64,000 nucleotides of DNA from Mortierella sp. BCC40632 (lineage: Eukaryota; Mortierellomycota; Mortierellomycetes; Mortierellales; Mortierellaceae): positions 303,501 to 367,500 of the forward strand of contig WAEK01000008.1 in assembly GCA_011634665.1 (NCBI GenBank), in the 5' to 3' direction. Below, piece after piece: positions 1 to 10,476 of the stretch. The position numbers and the translations under genes were made by a program. The notes under the pieces were generated by a model. That model was not told the DNA's origin. It searched no databases and saw nothing but the letters and a program-made list of their open reading frames with translations. The stretch's first letter is position 1, and every line of letters begins with the position of its first letter.

Positions 1-128
1 CCATTATTCAACAACATTTGGATAAAGACCCGATGGTGGAGGCGATTCTTCAACAGCAACTCGAAGGGTAGGGAGAGAGAAGTCGGAATAAGAGTGTATC
101 TCCTCTCACATGTTCTCTATAGCCTGGA

Positions 129-165
<37 letters not shown>

Positions 166-689
166 AGAGAGAGAGAGACGAGACGAGACGAGACTCGGAA
201 GGAAGAGTTTTTCTTAAAACTGACCTATGACGCACTTGTTTTCTGTACTAGCTGGACTCATATCACCGACTACCGTAACCCTCCGCCCTATGGAAGGTAA
301 AGGCCAACTACCTGCAAAGGAAAAGAAAAAAAGAAAGAAAAAGAAAGAAAGAAAGAAAAAGAAAGAAAGAAAGAAGGCATTTAGTCTTCTTTTTAGTTGT
401 ATCTCGAATCTCTATCGTTTTGGTCCCTGGTCACCGTGATTGTTTTCTTGTCTCTACACTTTTTTTTTTTCTCGCCCTTTCTCCTAACAAAAATCTTTTT
501 TTTTTTTTTTTTTTATGTAGGATTCCAGCGCCAGAGGACATTTTTGGAAGCGTGCAGATTGTCGATGGCAAGTTTCAGAACAGTTCCTATCAACGAATGC
601 CCTCCCACCGGATCGTGAGTGGCAATGGTCTCTTTCAACTCAGCGATTATCTTCATGAAAAGTTGGTTCATTATCTTCAGAATCTCTGA
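1..689 (+). CDS. 3' end of an unidentified protein-coding gene (partial)
   Basis: The window opens inside an exon. Frame 3 runs to base 67 and joins, across a GT-AG intron at 68-520, to an exon at 521-689 ending in TGA. The phase matches (GG|G), giving a 77-residue C-terminus that contains IPAPEDIFGSVQIVDGKF and ends in LSDYLHEKLVHYLQNL. I do not recognise the family. The tail looks like an ordered domain end: mixed hydrophobic and charged residues without low complexity. The 453-bp intron is long for a fungus and carries a T34 run, GA repeats and GAAA repeats. The start and the rest of the gene lie upstream of the window. Confidence 0.65.
131..179. repeat. T34 homopolymer followed by a GA microsatellite
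   Basis: An uninterrupted run of about 34 T is followed directly by GAGAGAGAGAGAGACG. It lies inside the intron of the partial gene, about 60 bases after the donor, so it is not the acceptor polypyrimidine tract. A second run of 19 T (496-514) does precede the acceptor. Confidence 0.9.
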
Positions 690-1062
690 GAAATGTTCAC
701 ACTTGCCTCTCTCCTCTCTCCTCTCTCTCTCCCTCCCTATCCCTCTCTCTCTCTCTCTCTCCTCTTCTCTCAGTCGAAAATGATGAAACGGAGTGAGATT
801 TGTGGAGTAGCAAACAGGCATAAAGGAGTGCAAAAAAAAAGAATGAAAAAAAAAAAAAAGGGGGGAGATCCTATCCCGAGTTTTCAGATTTTTTTGATAA
901 ATTTATTCACTTTTTTTTGCTGTTAATGGTTTGTAAGACTTGAATGGATGATACAATAACATAAAAAAGGGGAGCAAGGGAAAGGGAAAGGAAATGAATG
1001 GGGCAAAAGAATGGAATAATGAAAGATAGTAATAATAATGAAAAAAGAGGGGGGATACCGCC

Positions 1063-1146
<84 letters not shown>

Positions 1147-1449
1147 GTTGATACTGAAAGAGAATTTGGTACATGTAGGGGGAAAAAAAAAGAGGGAAAG
1201 AAATAACAGAATGACATTAATCGGAAGAATAGTGTTAAAAAAAAAATACTTGCAGGAAACTAGGAGAAATGAAAAAGAAAGAGCCATAGCCAGAGGAGAT
1301 ACAGATGGGTCCCGTCTATGGCTCATTAGCCTGCTATGAAGTAATGCTTAGTGCAAGATTTCCAGATCTTGGGCGCTTTTGGTCTAGAATTCCTGACCCA
1401 GTGTGCGGAACAAATCCTAGTCATCTGAAGAAGAAGAAAACAAAGGAAA
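690..1449. other. Convergent intergenic spacer with simple repeats
   Basis: This spacer lies between the 3' end of the partial gene (+) and the 3' end of the Cid1-type polymerase gene (-). It holds a CT-rich stretch (700-770), A-rich runs and a large GA microsatellite. I see no gene; the open frames here are repeat translations (poly-Leu/Ser or Arg/Glu). Confidence 0.6.
1067..1142. repeat. (AG)38 dinucleotide microsatellite
   Basis: A perfect AG repeat of about 76 bases, the longest dinucleotide array in the window. It lies between two convergent gene ends. Confidence 0.95.
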
Positions 1450-4400
1450 TCAAGCAAGAGTCGCTCGAGATACGGTGGCATCCTCCTTTCCTGCAGTCTC
1501 AACAAAGATGACCTTAGCTGCCTTCTCGGGCTCCGTCGTCTGGACTGACTTGGTGACTGGCTGTCGTCGAGCAGAGGTCTCGCCCCTGTTGGAATTGGTG
1601 GACCAAACAACATTTCGTTTGCCCTTTCGACGGTTGCGGTTATTTCCTGAAGTCGATCCGGCTCCATTCCCGGAGCCAGAGCCAGAACCGGAACCAGAAC
1701 CGGCACCAGAGGCATCATCGCCTGCACCAACAGAGCTGCCTGAATCCACCGAACCATCAGCAAATTGAGTGCTGTCTTGAGTGATCTTTGACAACGAAGT
1801 GAATCCAGATGACGACGCGGGTGCCGAGGAAGACATTAACTTTGGAGCCACATTTGCAATCTCTGCAAGGCTAAACTCGACAGCTGCCCTAGGAGCTCGG
1901 CCAGAACCTCCGCTGCTGTTGCTGCCATTGCCACCATTGCCTACTCCTCCTCCACCACCTCCAGAGCGCCCATTCTTTTGGCTATTGCTACTCGACTTTC
2001 GAGGTCGCGATGAGCCAGCGTTTGTAGACCCATGAGACTTGTCCTGCTTGGTCCGATTCGAGCCGTTTGCTCGACTGGAATCAGAAGTGTTCTCGTGAGC
2101 AGAGTTCTTTGGAGGTCGTGAGGATCGGCTTCGAGTCGAGCTTTGGTTAGTTATTTCGCCTAGCGGTTCGTCTTTGGGATGCGAGGGCGAACCTGACTTG
2201 TGGGGTATCCCGTTAACATGGCCCTCTCCACCGGCTCGTTTTGATGATGATCCGGATCGATTTCTTGTTGTTGCACTATGGTTGTTACCGGCACTGTAGC
2301 TATTGTTGCTATTGCTGATGGGATTATTGCTGGATCTCGGCCGGGTTCCAATATTGAGTGTCTCCATCACTGAGATCTCCTCAGGCTCATACTCGCCTTC
2401 ATCGCCTTCGTCCATATCATCGTCATAGTCGTCATATTCGTCATCGTAGAAATGATTATAGTTGTAATAGTAGTGATTCGTCCGGTAACCGTTTCCATAT
2501 CGTCTCCCGACCGAATAGTTGTTGTTGATAGTAATCATCGTTCCATTGGGCCCCTTGCGAATGACATTGTTGGTGTAGTAGTAACTGGGTGGGAATGCCC
2601 ACTGAGCACAGCAAAGGTTGAGGCTTGATTTCTGATGAAGGATGTCCAGCGCCCTTCGGAATTCCTCTCGAAGACCTTTGCTGCTCGCCATATCCGATGA
2701 ATTGCCAAGGTTGCGACTCGTATCAAACGGCTCCTCGACACAAAAGAGTTTGTACTGCTTTCCTGGAATGTGCCATCCCTTGGACTCTTTGGTTAAATAA
2801 CAGCCCTCTCGGATGGAAATGACATGATGGTCATAGTCAAATTCAATCGCATATCTGTCAAAGGCAATTCAGATTCAAACACGGTTAAAATAATAAATAA
2901 AAGAAAGTGCTCTGGTAGCATTGGCTGCTGGACTGAGCATCATCGCCTTTCGACATTAAATATATCACACTAGATTGTAGACTTGCCTTCGGAAGAAAGC
3001 ATAGAGAAGACCACCAAGAGTTTCTTTGTTGGCAAGGCCAAACCCCTCGAACTTCTCAACATCGTCACAAAACGAGGTATTGTTGCCATTGACGACCTGG
3101 TTATCTTTGGAAAGAGTATGTGGTATTTTGTGCAGTGCTGGCAGGATAGGTGGAGACCGCATCTGTAAAAAGTTGATAACAATACATATCCATGTGTACG
3201 TTGATATTGTGCCTCCATTTGCTATTGAGATTCCGTGGTAGGGAAAGGTAGAGAGTGGTGATGAGGTTAGCAGTCCCAACGGTTGAGCTCAATCTTTTTT
3301 TGTCCGTTCCGTGATGTGGGTCATAGTCATGATGATGAGAGCAACTTTGCAGTACCTGCATCGTTCAAGACTCTTCTCCTAGCCCAGTGCTTGATGATCA
3401 TGGCAAATGGTCGTACACGAGGGTCTAGAGCAACATAGGTCTTGATCATCTTTGTGTTCATAAGACCTAGCGGCGTATTGATATTCATGTCGCATGAAAG
3501 GTGCCTGAACAACAGGAATACATCAACTCATGTCAGTCACCAGGAGGAATCGCTGCTTCTTTGGATGCTCCAAGATATAAGGTTTCTTGATTTTGGATTG
3601 TGTCCCTCAATGCCATATAAATGATCGACAAAAAAGCAACCAATGTTGGACAGGCTTACAATTCTGGATCCCAGAGCTTGACAATGGGCACCTTTGCTCT
3701 TGGCACGCAAAAGACCTTTTGCATGCCATGTTTGCGGAAAGCATTCGCGAGCATTTGAACATTCTTCAATCCCGGCCAGGTCGTTGTGATGCAAATGTCG
3801 ACATCGCTCGAGCTTGTCCCCAGATCATTGACCGTAGATCTATTGACAGAATAAAGACGTTGCCACAAAGATCAGTACTCAGTCTCTCCTGGAGACAATG
3901 GAGGAAGGAGGTGGAGGGGAGGAGGAGTAGAGTAGAGCCCAAAAACCTAGCCGTCAAGACAAATCAGGTTATCGACATACCCAAATGGGTGCGCCTGGAT
4001 GTCCTGTCCTGGCCACTCTAGCTGAATAATATTCTCAATTTTTTTCACAAACATGGTGCGTCGCATATGACTCTCTTCTGTCGGCAGCAAAGTCTAAACA
4101 ACGGACCATTTTTTTTTAAAAATAATAATAATAATAATAATAAAAAATAAAAATTCAGTGGGTTGTACAATCCAAGGTGGATAACAATATGATGTCAACA
4201 AAAAAAAAAAAAAAAAAAAAAAAAGGTGCAGAGAACAAAGAAAGACTGTACCTCAAATAGGTCAATCATCTCCATAGTCAACTTTGCCTCGCTCTCTGGT
4301 GGGAGGACGATAGGAAACATTTCGTGTAGCCGAAGCTCTTTGGAGATGGCTCTTGATTGATGGCTTGCGCGAGGGGTAGTGTTAGTGGATCCGTTGGAGC

Positions 4401-5469
4401 TGACAGACTTTGAAACAGGCTTGGGCGATGGGATGGGTGAGACGCCTGGCAAGAGCGTAGACCATGCAGACGTTTTGGACACGGACTGCGGTAGTGAAGC
4501 GTGTTGTGGAGTCATTGCGCCCGCAGCAGGGCCTGCTGATGTTGCAGACGCAGGGGCCAGCTGCGTAGAAGGAGATGCAGACATTTCTCGCGAAGCCTCG
4601 TTATCCAAAGTCTCCAAAGGGGGTGTGGTCGACCGTTCCTGCTGTTCTCCTGAAATACAGCCCAAGGAAACGTTGCTCTGCTGATCCGTGCTCCTAAAGT
4701 CGATTCCTTGCGGAAAAGCAGTAGATGTCGGCACTGCCGATGCCAGAGATAGAGTCAACACCGAATCGGTATCGCTGCTTGTTTGAACGTCTTGGTATTC
4801 GATAGCAGTAATTCCATCCTCTTCGTCATTCTCCTCGGTCTGGCTAATGTTCTGTGGTCCTTTGATAGGAGACAATGGCGGCGTAGCGACCTGAGCTGAT
4901 GACATTGGGCTACTACACCCCTTGGAGGTTTCCATATGAACCGTCATATTGTTCTGATCAACAAGAACAATGGCCTGCCGCGAGTCAGTCCCCGAGACCA
5001 TCCCTGCTGTAGGTTGGTTGGATACGAGACCGAGGCTATCCATCGGCCGGCTAGCGTAGCAAGTCGAGTCGGATGAGAACAAGTCGCGGCCCCTGTCCGA
5101 GTTAGAGTCCTCAAGGCTTGTTGGGGAATCGGGCCGGACATTGTTCAGTTCGGCAGCCTCATCGACGGAGAGGCCCTGGGTAACATGGGGCAGAAGATGG
5201 TCCGCAAGCATTTCAGCAGACTCGGCCTCTGGAACTGAGAGCTTGACTGGAGAGGTAGTGGCCAATTTCGAAAAAGGCGATGCTCTCGGCGTTGCAATCG
5301 CAACAGCTATCGGTGTCACTACAGCCTCGGCCGTTGCCGTGGCAGTGAGTGGCGACGAAGGGCTGATGGCGCTGACAGCAGGATCGGCATTAGTGCCCTG
5401 TGCGCTGGTCGTGTAAGCGTTTCCTGAGGTAGCAGAGCCAGACTGGGACGGAGCCAGGGTCATGGGCAT
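1450..5469 (-). CDS. Cid1-type nucleotidyltransferase: non-canonical poly(A) polymerase or terminal uridylyltransferase
   Basis: Six exons on the minus strand: 5469-4252, 4093-3981, 3839-3660, 3504-3356, 3221-2987 and 2854-1450. Phases agree and the 3300 coding bases give 1099 residues. The first 400 residues are Ser/Thr/Pro-rich and disordered. The catalytic core starts near residue 410. It has the HPFGS...LGTSSSDVDIC motif (the FGS box and two metal-binding Asp) and the third Asp in LSCDMNI. NTPLGLMNTKMIKTY, the RPFAMIIKHWARRR helix and a PAP-associated domain (FGLANKETLGGLLYAFF) follow. This order is diagnostic of Cid1/TUTase enzymes that add A or U to RNA 3' ends. The 350-residue tail is rich in Asn, Tyr, Ser, Gly and acidic residues. 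The start is the first in-frame ATG; upstream is low-complexity. The sequence does not settle whether it prefers UTP or ATP. Confidence 0.92.
2855..2986 (-). other. GC-AG intron in the Cid1-type polymerase gene
   Basis: The fifth intron begins AAG|GCAAGT and ends TTTGACAG. Only this donor keeps the protein in frame through the PAP-associated domain (LLYAFFRR joined to YAIEFDYDHHV). The rest of the donor fits the consensus very well, as is typical for GC donors. Confidence 0.85.
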
Positions 5470-6192
5470 TCTACAGTACTCTTGGGGAAGAGGAGAAAGG
5501 TAGGCAATGGAAGGCTGTATAGGTTGCTCCAAAGCAGGTAGCGTTTGAGGTTGGAGGTTTGAGGTTGGGCAAAGGCGAGTTTAGCAGAGCTAGGGTACGT
5601 TAGTTTAGGATGTAGCTGAGGTAGGGCTGGGCAAAAGCAGGATTCATGGATGGGAAGAAGGCAAGGAGGTAGGCTAAAAGGGTGAGATGCAGCAGGGAAG
5701 AGGGGCGAATGTGATTGAGAAGAGAGGCAAGGTTGGGAAGCAAGAAAGCAATGGGCGACAGCCAGAGAAGAATGGCAAAGAGGCAAAATTCAGGGAATGA
5801 ACGAAAGAAGGATCGTAGTTGTGTCTGTGTGTGTCTTTGTGTATCGAAAGGATTGGTAGATGGGGGGCAGTTGATGGATCGGATGCGCAATGGGCAAAAG
5901 AAGCAGAGCAGGCAAGCAGGCCAGCAAGTGGATGCAAAAAAGAAAAAGAAAGAGAAAGAGAAAGAGAAAGAGGATGGGAGAAGCGAATGCAGCGTTATGA
6001 ATTCGATTGCAAAGAGAAGGGCGATTGGGATTCGATTCAACAGTCCATTCGCCTGCCGGCCTGGAGTGGTTCAGCCCACGCCCACGGACGGCCCATAACA
6101 TAGTGAATCAAATAATTACAACAGAAAAGAGAGCCTCTGTAGACAGGCCAGGTGCCCGTTCTCAGTGTCACAGCAGCAGCAGTGATGAGTCT

Positions 6193-6229
<37 letters not shown>

Positions 6230-6758
6230 ACGACGGTTGATTCTATTGCTCTTTCTAGCCCTGCCTTGCCTTGATGGCTATCAATTTGCGCGCCGCTTCT
6301 CTCTTCCTATTTCTCCACCCCACACACTCTTATTTTTCCCTCCCTTGGGCTGCGCTACTCACATTCGCTCTTGCCAGGCCAATGATCGCCGCAATGTACA
6401 TTCTCTGAACAGAGCAAACGGCAATGAGAGTGGAAGAAGATTAGAGAGAGAGAAAGAGAGAGAGAGAGAGAAAAAATTGCTCTGAGTTGTAGACTGCAGT
6501 AGTCCCTTTTCTTTCTCTCTTCTCTCTCTCTCACACACATATACTCTTTCTTTCTGTTTATGTTTTTTCGAGTCCGGACCAGGCGGGGTGCCCTCTGATC
6601 AAAAGCCCGTCGTCCGACATCCGACTCAGACGATCCTATTGGGAGAAGGAGAAGGGAGACCCTTTCCCTACCATCCTTGTCTTGTCAGTCCGTCCCTTGG
6701 GTCGATCCAACGCTGCACTGGCTCCTTCCTTTCCCTTTTCCTCTACCATTTTATTATG

Positions 6759-6792
<34 letters not shown>

Positions 6793-8434
6793 CTCTTTCT
6801 TCTTTCCATAAACCACCTGCAGAATAGCCTGCTCCATCCCACGCCTCTTTCCTCTCCCTATCCAAGGAGCAATCCTCCACATATCGTGTCTAGAACCCCA
6901 TCCCTTCACACATTCACACACACACACACACACACATTCGCATAACACTCCTTCTTCCTATCCTCCCTTCCAGTTTCCCAAACCGAGTAACCACAGCAAG
7001 GACATAAACATAAACAGCACAAGAGTAAGGGATGGTTGGACGGGTCTTCCGACTCGTCCCTCCTCTCCTCTCTCTCTCACACACACGCTCTCTCCAAGCC
7101 CTGCATCAATGATCCAGACCCTCCAGAGAATCCTAGGTTGGTGCGCTCCTCACTTATCTGCTTGTGGCAAAAACATGGTTGTTATGAACATTATTTGTAT
7201 ACTCGATGACAAAGCAGGCATTTACTTATTCTCAAAGGAGGATTCAGATTCGACATGCACCGATCGCTCCCTTTTTGCTCTCGTTTACTCCACAAGCTAT
7301 CTGCACGGTGCTAGTTTGTTCTCTCTAAAGAAGAACCCGTTTCGTTGACATGTGGAGAAACTGGACAATAAGCATCTACGAATGAACGCACTGATAGCAC
7401 AACGGGTCTTTCCTGTGTTCTTCTTTCTTTCTCTTTCTCCCTCCCTCTCTCTCTTCCTCCAAAGGGGCAAAGCACGCAAACAACCTGTGCTGCAAAGCAC
7501 CTGAGCAATTGTCCACAAAAAAAAAAAAAAAAAAAATAACAACAACATCCAAACCTTGGTCGTTTGTTTAAAGGATGGGCTTTGCTGCTCCACAAGGCTC
7601 TGTCTTACTTCCTTCAACGCATTCCTAGCTCACATGCTGACCAACAAGGCGAGTCTCAAGTCCTTTAAACATGCCCACCTCCAGATTACACAACATGCAT
7701 TAGCTCTACAGTACGAGGCGGGTGAGTTCTAAACCATGACTATAAACTCATCATGTCCGTCCTTCCGTTCCCCGCCTCATGACTCTCTTTCGTCCACTGT
7801 CATAAGCTCCTTTATTCAAGGATGAATAAGGCTTTTCTCTCTCACACGTACACATTTATTAAGAGTGACGATTGAGACCCGCGGTGAAATGAGGCGCAAT
7901 TTCTAGTCAACAGTACTACATGATCATGCACCCCCGCGCCGCTGCCGCCTCCGCCGCAGTTGCCAACATCAGAGGAGAGAGATTTTCTTTTCTCATGTAG
8001 TCAAGAGAGCACCAGTATGAAGCCGCAATTGCAATTTGGACCTGGAATAGCGCTGGAATGGCAACAGGATCACTTGACGCCTACTGCCAACTGCTCTCAA
8101 CATCCTGCACTCGACATTTAGGATCCCTGTCAAAGAGCGCTACACATTGTTAGGATAACTCCAGCAAATATTTTGATCGCTTTATTTGGCAGTAAGGGTA
8201 GGAGAAGAGTCTTTTGGTATTTCAGTGCTTGTCATTTTTGTGGAGGGAAGGGGGAAGGGAGGGTAAGGTCGATAGATTTTCACAATAGGTAGCCCTGACA
8301 AGTAGTAGTCCATGCAATAATCGCCTGTCTAGTTCCTACATCATATCCAGATCCAGTCAGCTCGTATCATTGTGTGTCCCAGTCCAGATATCAAAGGCCA
8401 TCTTTTTCTTTTTCTTGTTTCTTATATATATATT
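5470..8434. other. 3-kb low-complexity spacer upstream of the Cid1-type gene
   Basis: This spacer holds the 5' region of the Cid1-type gene (-) and the 3' flank of the BAR gene. It is purine-rich on the plus strand at 5640-6000 (GAAAGA arrays near 5940-5975). (CT)n arrays lie at about 6196-6224 and 6760-6790, GA at 6445-6470, and (CA)n at 6915-6936. The remainder is unique sequence. I see no convincing gene, only the weak small candidate described separately. Confidence 0.5.
7109..7721 (+). CDS. Possible small gene, two candidate exons (weak)
   Basis: An ATG after a pyrimidine-rich leader opens MIQTLQRIL (7109-7136). A GT donor at 7137 and an AG at 7627-7628 allow a phase-matched join to 7629-7721. 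That exon encodes AHMLTNKASLKSFKHAHL and QITQHALALQYEA and ends at a good donor, G|GTGAGT. The second exon has protein-like composition. I cannot place a third exon: the nearest acceptors give stops or Arg-rich frames. No family is recognised. It may be a short protein of about 40-45 residues, or chance. Confidence 0.2.
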
Positions 8435-8624
8435 TTACTCGCTTCGGCTGTTGCGGTACAAAGCCTCCTGCGTAACAGAAAGCTCATCGATTTCTGGAGC
8501 CAGGTCGGAAAGGATATCCTGGGCTTCCTTGTAGAATGCCAACTGGGCAGCAACAAGGTCTGCAAGGTTGCGCAATGGCTCGGGCTAATTTATCACAAAT
8601 AGGAAAAAAGTCAGTCAGTCAGTC

Positions 8625-8655
<31 letters not shown>

Positions 8656-10220
8656 GATAAACAGTTCCATTCCTAATAATAATTTCCTTCCGAATCTCAA
8701 CCGTCTTAACAATCGACATACGTTCTCAAGGACAGCCTTCATCAACGTAGTTGCCTCCTCAACTGCAGCCACAAACTGGTCTTCTGCCTGCTCAACCTCG
8801 AGACGGCTCGCTTCAGATCTTTCGGGTCTAGTGGTCTTGTACTGGGCCTTGGCCGAGTCCAATGTCAATCTAGCGTTCTGGACGTTCTTCCTCGCCTTCA
8901 TTGCAAATCCAATCTGTGTGTTCAGAGTCGTTCCAAAGGGCTGCACAAACTTGGTCGAGATCTCGTGATCCATCTTCAGGCGGAAATCGCCCACCTTCTC
9001 CTGAACCGTCGCAAACTTGAACAAAGCAGCACCCATAGGCTCCTCAAGTCCGATCTGCTCTGAACCTTGGTAACTGGCACGGGAAAGGGCGTGTGACAGT
9101 GTCTTGGGTGGTGCTGTCTCCTTGCGCTCTTCCAGAGCAGCGGCCTCTGAAGCGGCCTTTTCTGCGGGCGAAAGTGCAACCTGCTGAATCTTGTCCGTCA
9201 CTGTACGGCCAAACTCACCAAGGGTCTCCTGAAGCTGAGCGGGGTAGTCGTACGATGGGTTCTGGAAGGTACGGGTGACACGAAGGAGGTTGTTATGCAT
9301 GTTGCGCATGGCATCGACTCTCTAATCATTTGGGTGGAGCAGTTTGTCCAGGCGTTAACGGTGCGGGAACGATCATTTTTAACTCGCATTGTGCTTGGAC
9401 CAAAGCACGCCATGCAGTAATGATTTTTTCAGAGCTTATAGTTGTATTCCCGTTTGTTACCTTTTCCAAGTCCTTGTATTCCTGTGGAAGCTCGGTAAGG
9501 TCTTCGGCAGTGCCCATCTTTTCTTGTGCAAACTTGATGACGATGTCAAGAAGAGTAAAAAAAAAAAGAAAAGTCTAGTGAGGAATGGCTATTCGTTGAT
9601 GACACAAGGAATGAACACCAATTCCTCTTTCTATCGTATTCCTGCCCAAAGGATGAATCCATGCATTCTCCCAAGAGTCGTGTTTTTTGAGCAATGCTTT
9701 CCACTGCCCTGTTGCATCTTTGCCACTGATGGACCTAGTCATCTCTGTAAGCAAAGAGACCAAGAATCCTGTATCCAGTTTCGTCATTTTAGCAGGCTGC
9801 CCACCTTCCTTCCTTCCCCCCTTCTTTCTTGCCAAGAAAGCCTTTGAGGCTCGAAAGGGGTTGCTGCTGCTAGTCCAGTTGTATTGTGCGCGTGTCCAAG
9901 ATGACCACCATTCGAGCCCATCAAAACATTTTTTTTCCCATCTGGATGGACGATGCTGGATAGAGAACTGATGATGACGCGAGAGTGGTTTTTTTTCTTG
10001 GGAATATCCATTCTGGCACCTTTACGCCATCGACAAATGACTAGAGACTGCGGTTCCATCTGATCCTATTACGTAAATATACCAGGGAGTGGTCCCCTGT
10101 GGACACGAGCGATGATTCGTTTGTTCAGAGAGGAATTACCTGCTTGACTTGGCCAAGCTGCTTGCCAAGGCGGGCAGCAAGGGGGTTGAGTTGGGATGAG
10201 AATGCTTTGAACTGATCCAT
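8435..10220 (-). CDS. BAR-domain membrane-shaping protein (Gvp36-like)
   Basis: Four exons: 10220-10140, 9532-9461, 9321-8722 and 8584-8435, totalling 300 residues with all phases agreeing. The N-terminus MDQFKAFSSQLNPLAARLG is amphipathic. FAQEKMGTAEDLTELPQEY, DLEKRVDAM and a long, mostly charged coiled coil (VGDFRLKMDHEISTKFVQPF, and EQAEDQFVAAVEEATTLMK) follow. This pattern and the length match the fungal BAR family around yeast Gvp36, whose crescent dimers bind curved Golgi and endosomal membranes. The first intron is about 600 bp, the last carries a CAGT tetranucleotide array. The ATG is chosen because the exon begins cleanly there and upstream is repeat. GPC1 lies directly upstream on the same strand. 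Confidence 0.85.
8610..8656. repeat. (CAGT)n tetranucleotide array, about 11 copies
   Basis: A near-perfect GTCA/CAGT array lies inside the last intron of the BAR gene, ending in one variant unit (CCGT). Confidence 0.93.
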
Positions 10221-10476
10221 GGCGCGATTTGTGGGTTTGAGTTGTGTGTGTGAGAGTGTGTGTGAGAGACAGAAAGGGAGAAAGGAAGAAAGAGAGAGAG
10301 TATATGAGAACGAAAGGAGGTAGGATAGAAGGTTGTGGCGAGTCGAAAGAGAAGGGCTGTGGGTTGTAGAAAGCAAAGAAGAGGAAAAAGAAAAGAGCCC
10401 TTTTTTTCTTTTTTTCTCAATGACGTCGACCACACACACACACACACACACCGTCAACACCTTGTTTTTTTATCTT

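Noticed and set aside
8610..8656. CRISPR-like regular array
   Set aside because: A 4-base simple repeat with no spacers, inside an intron.
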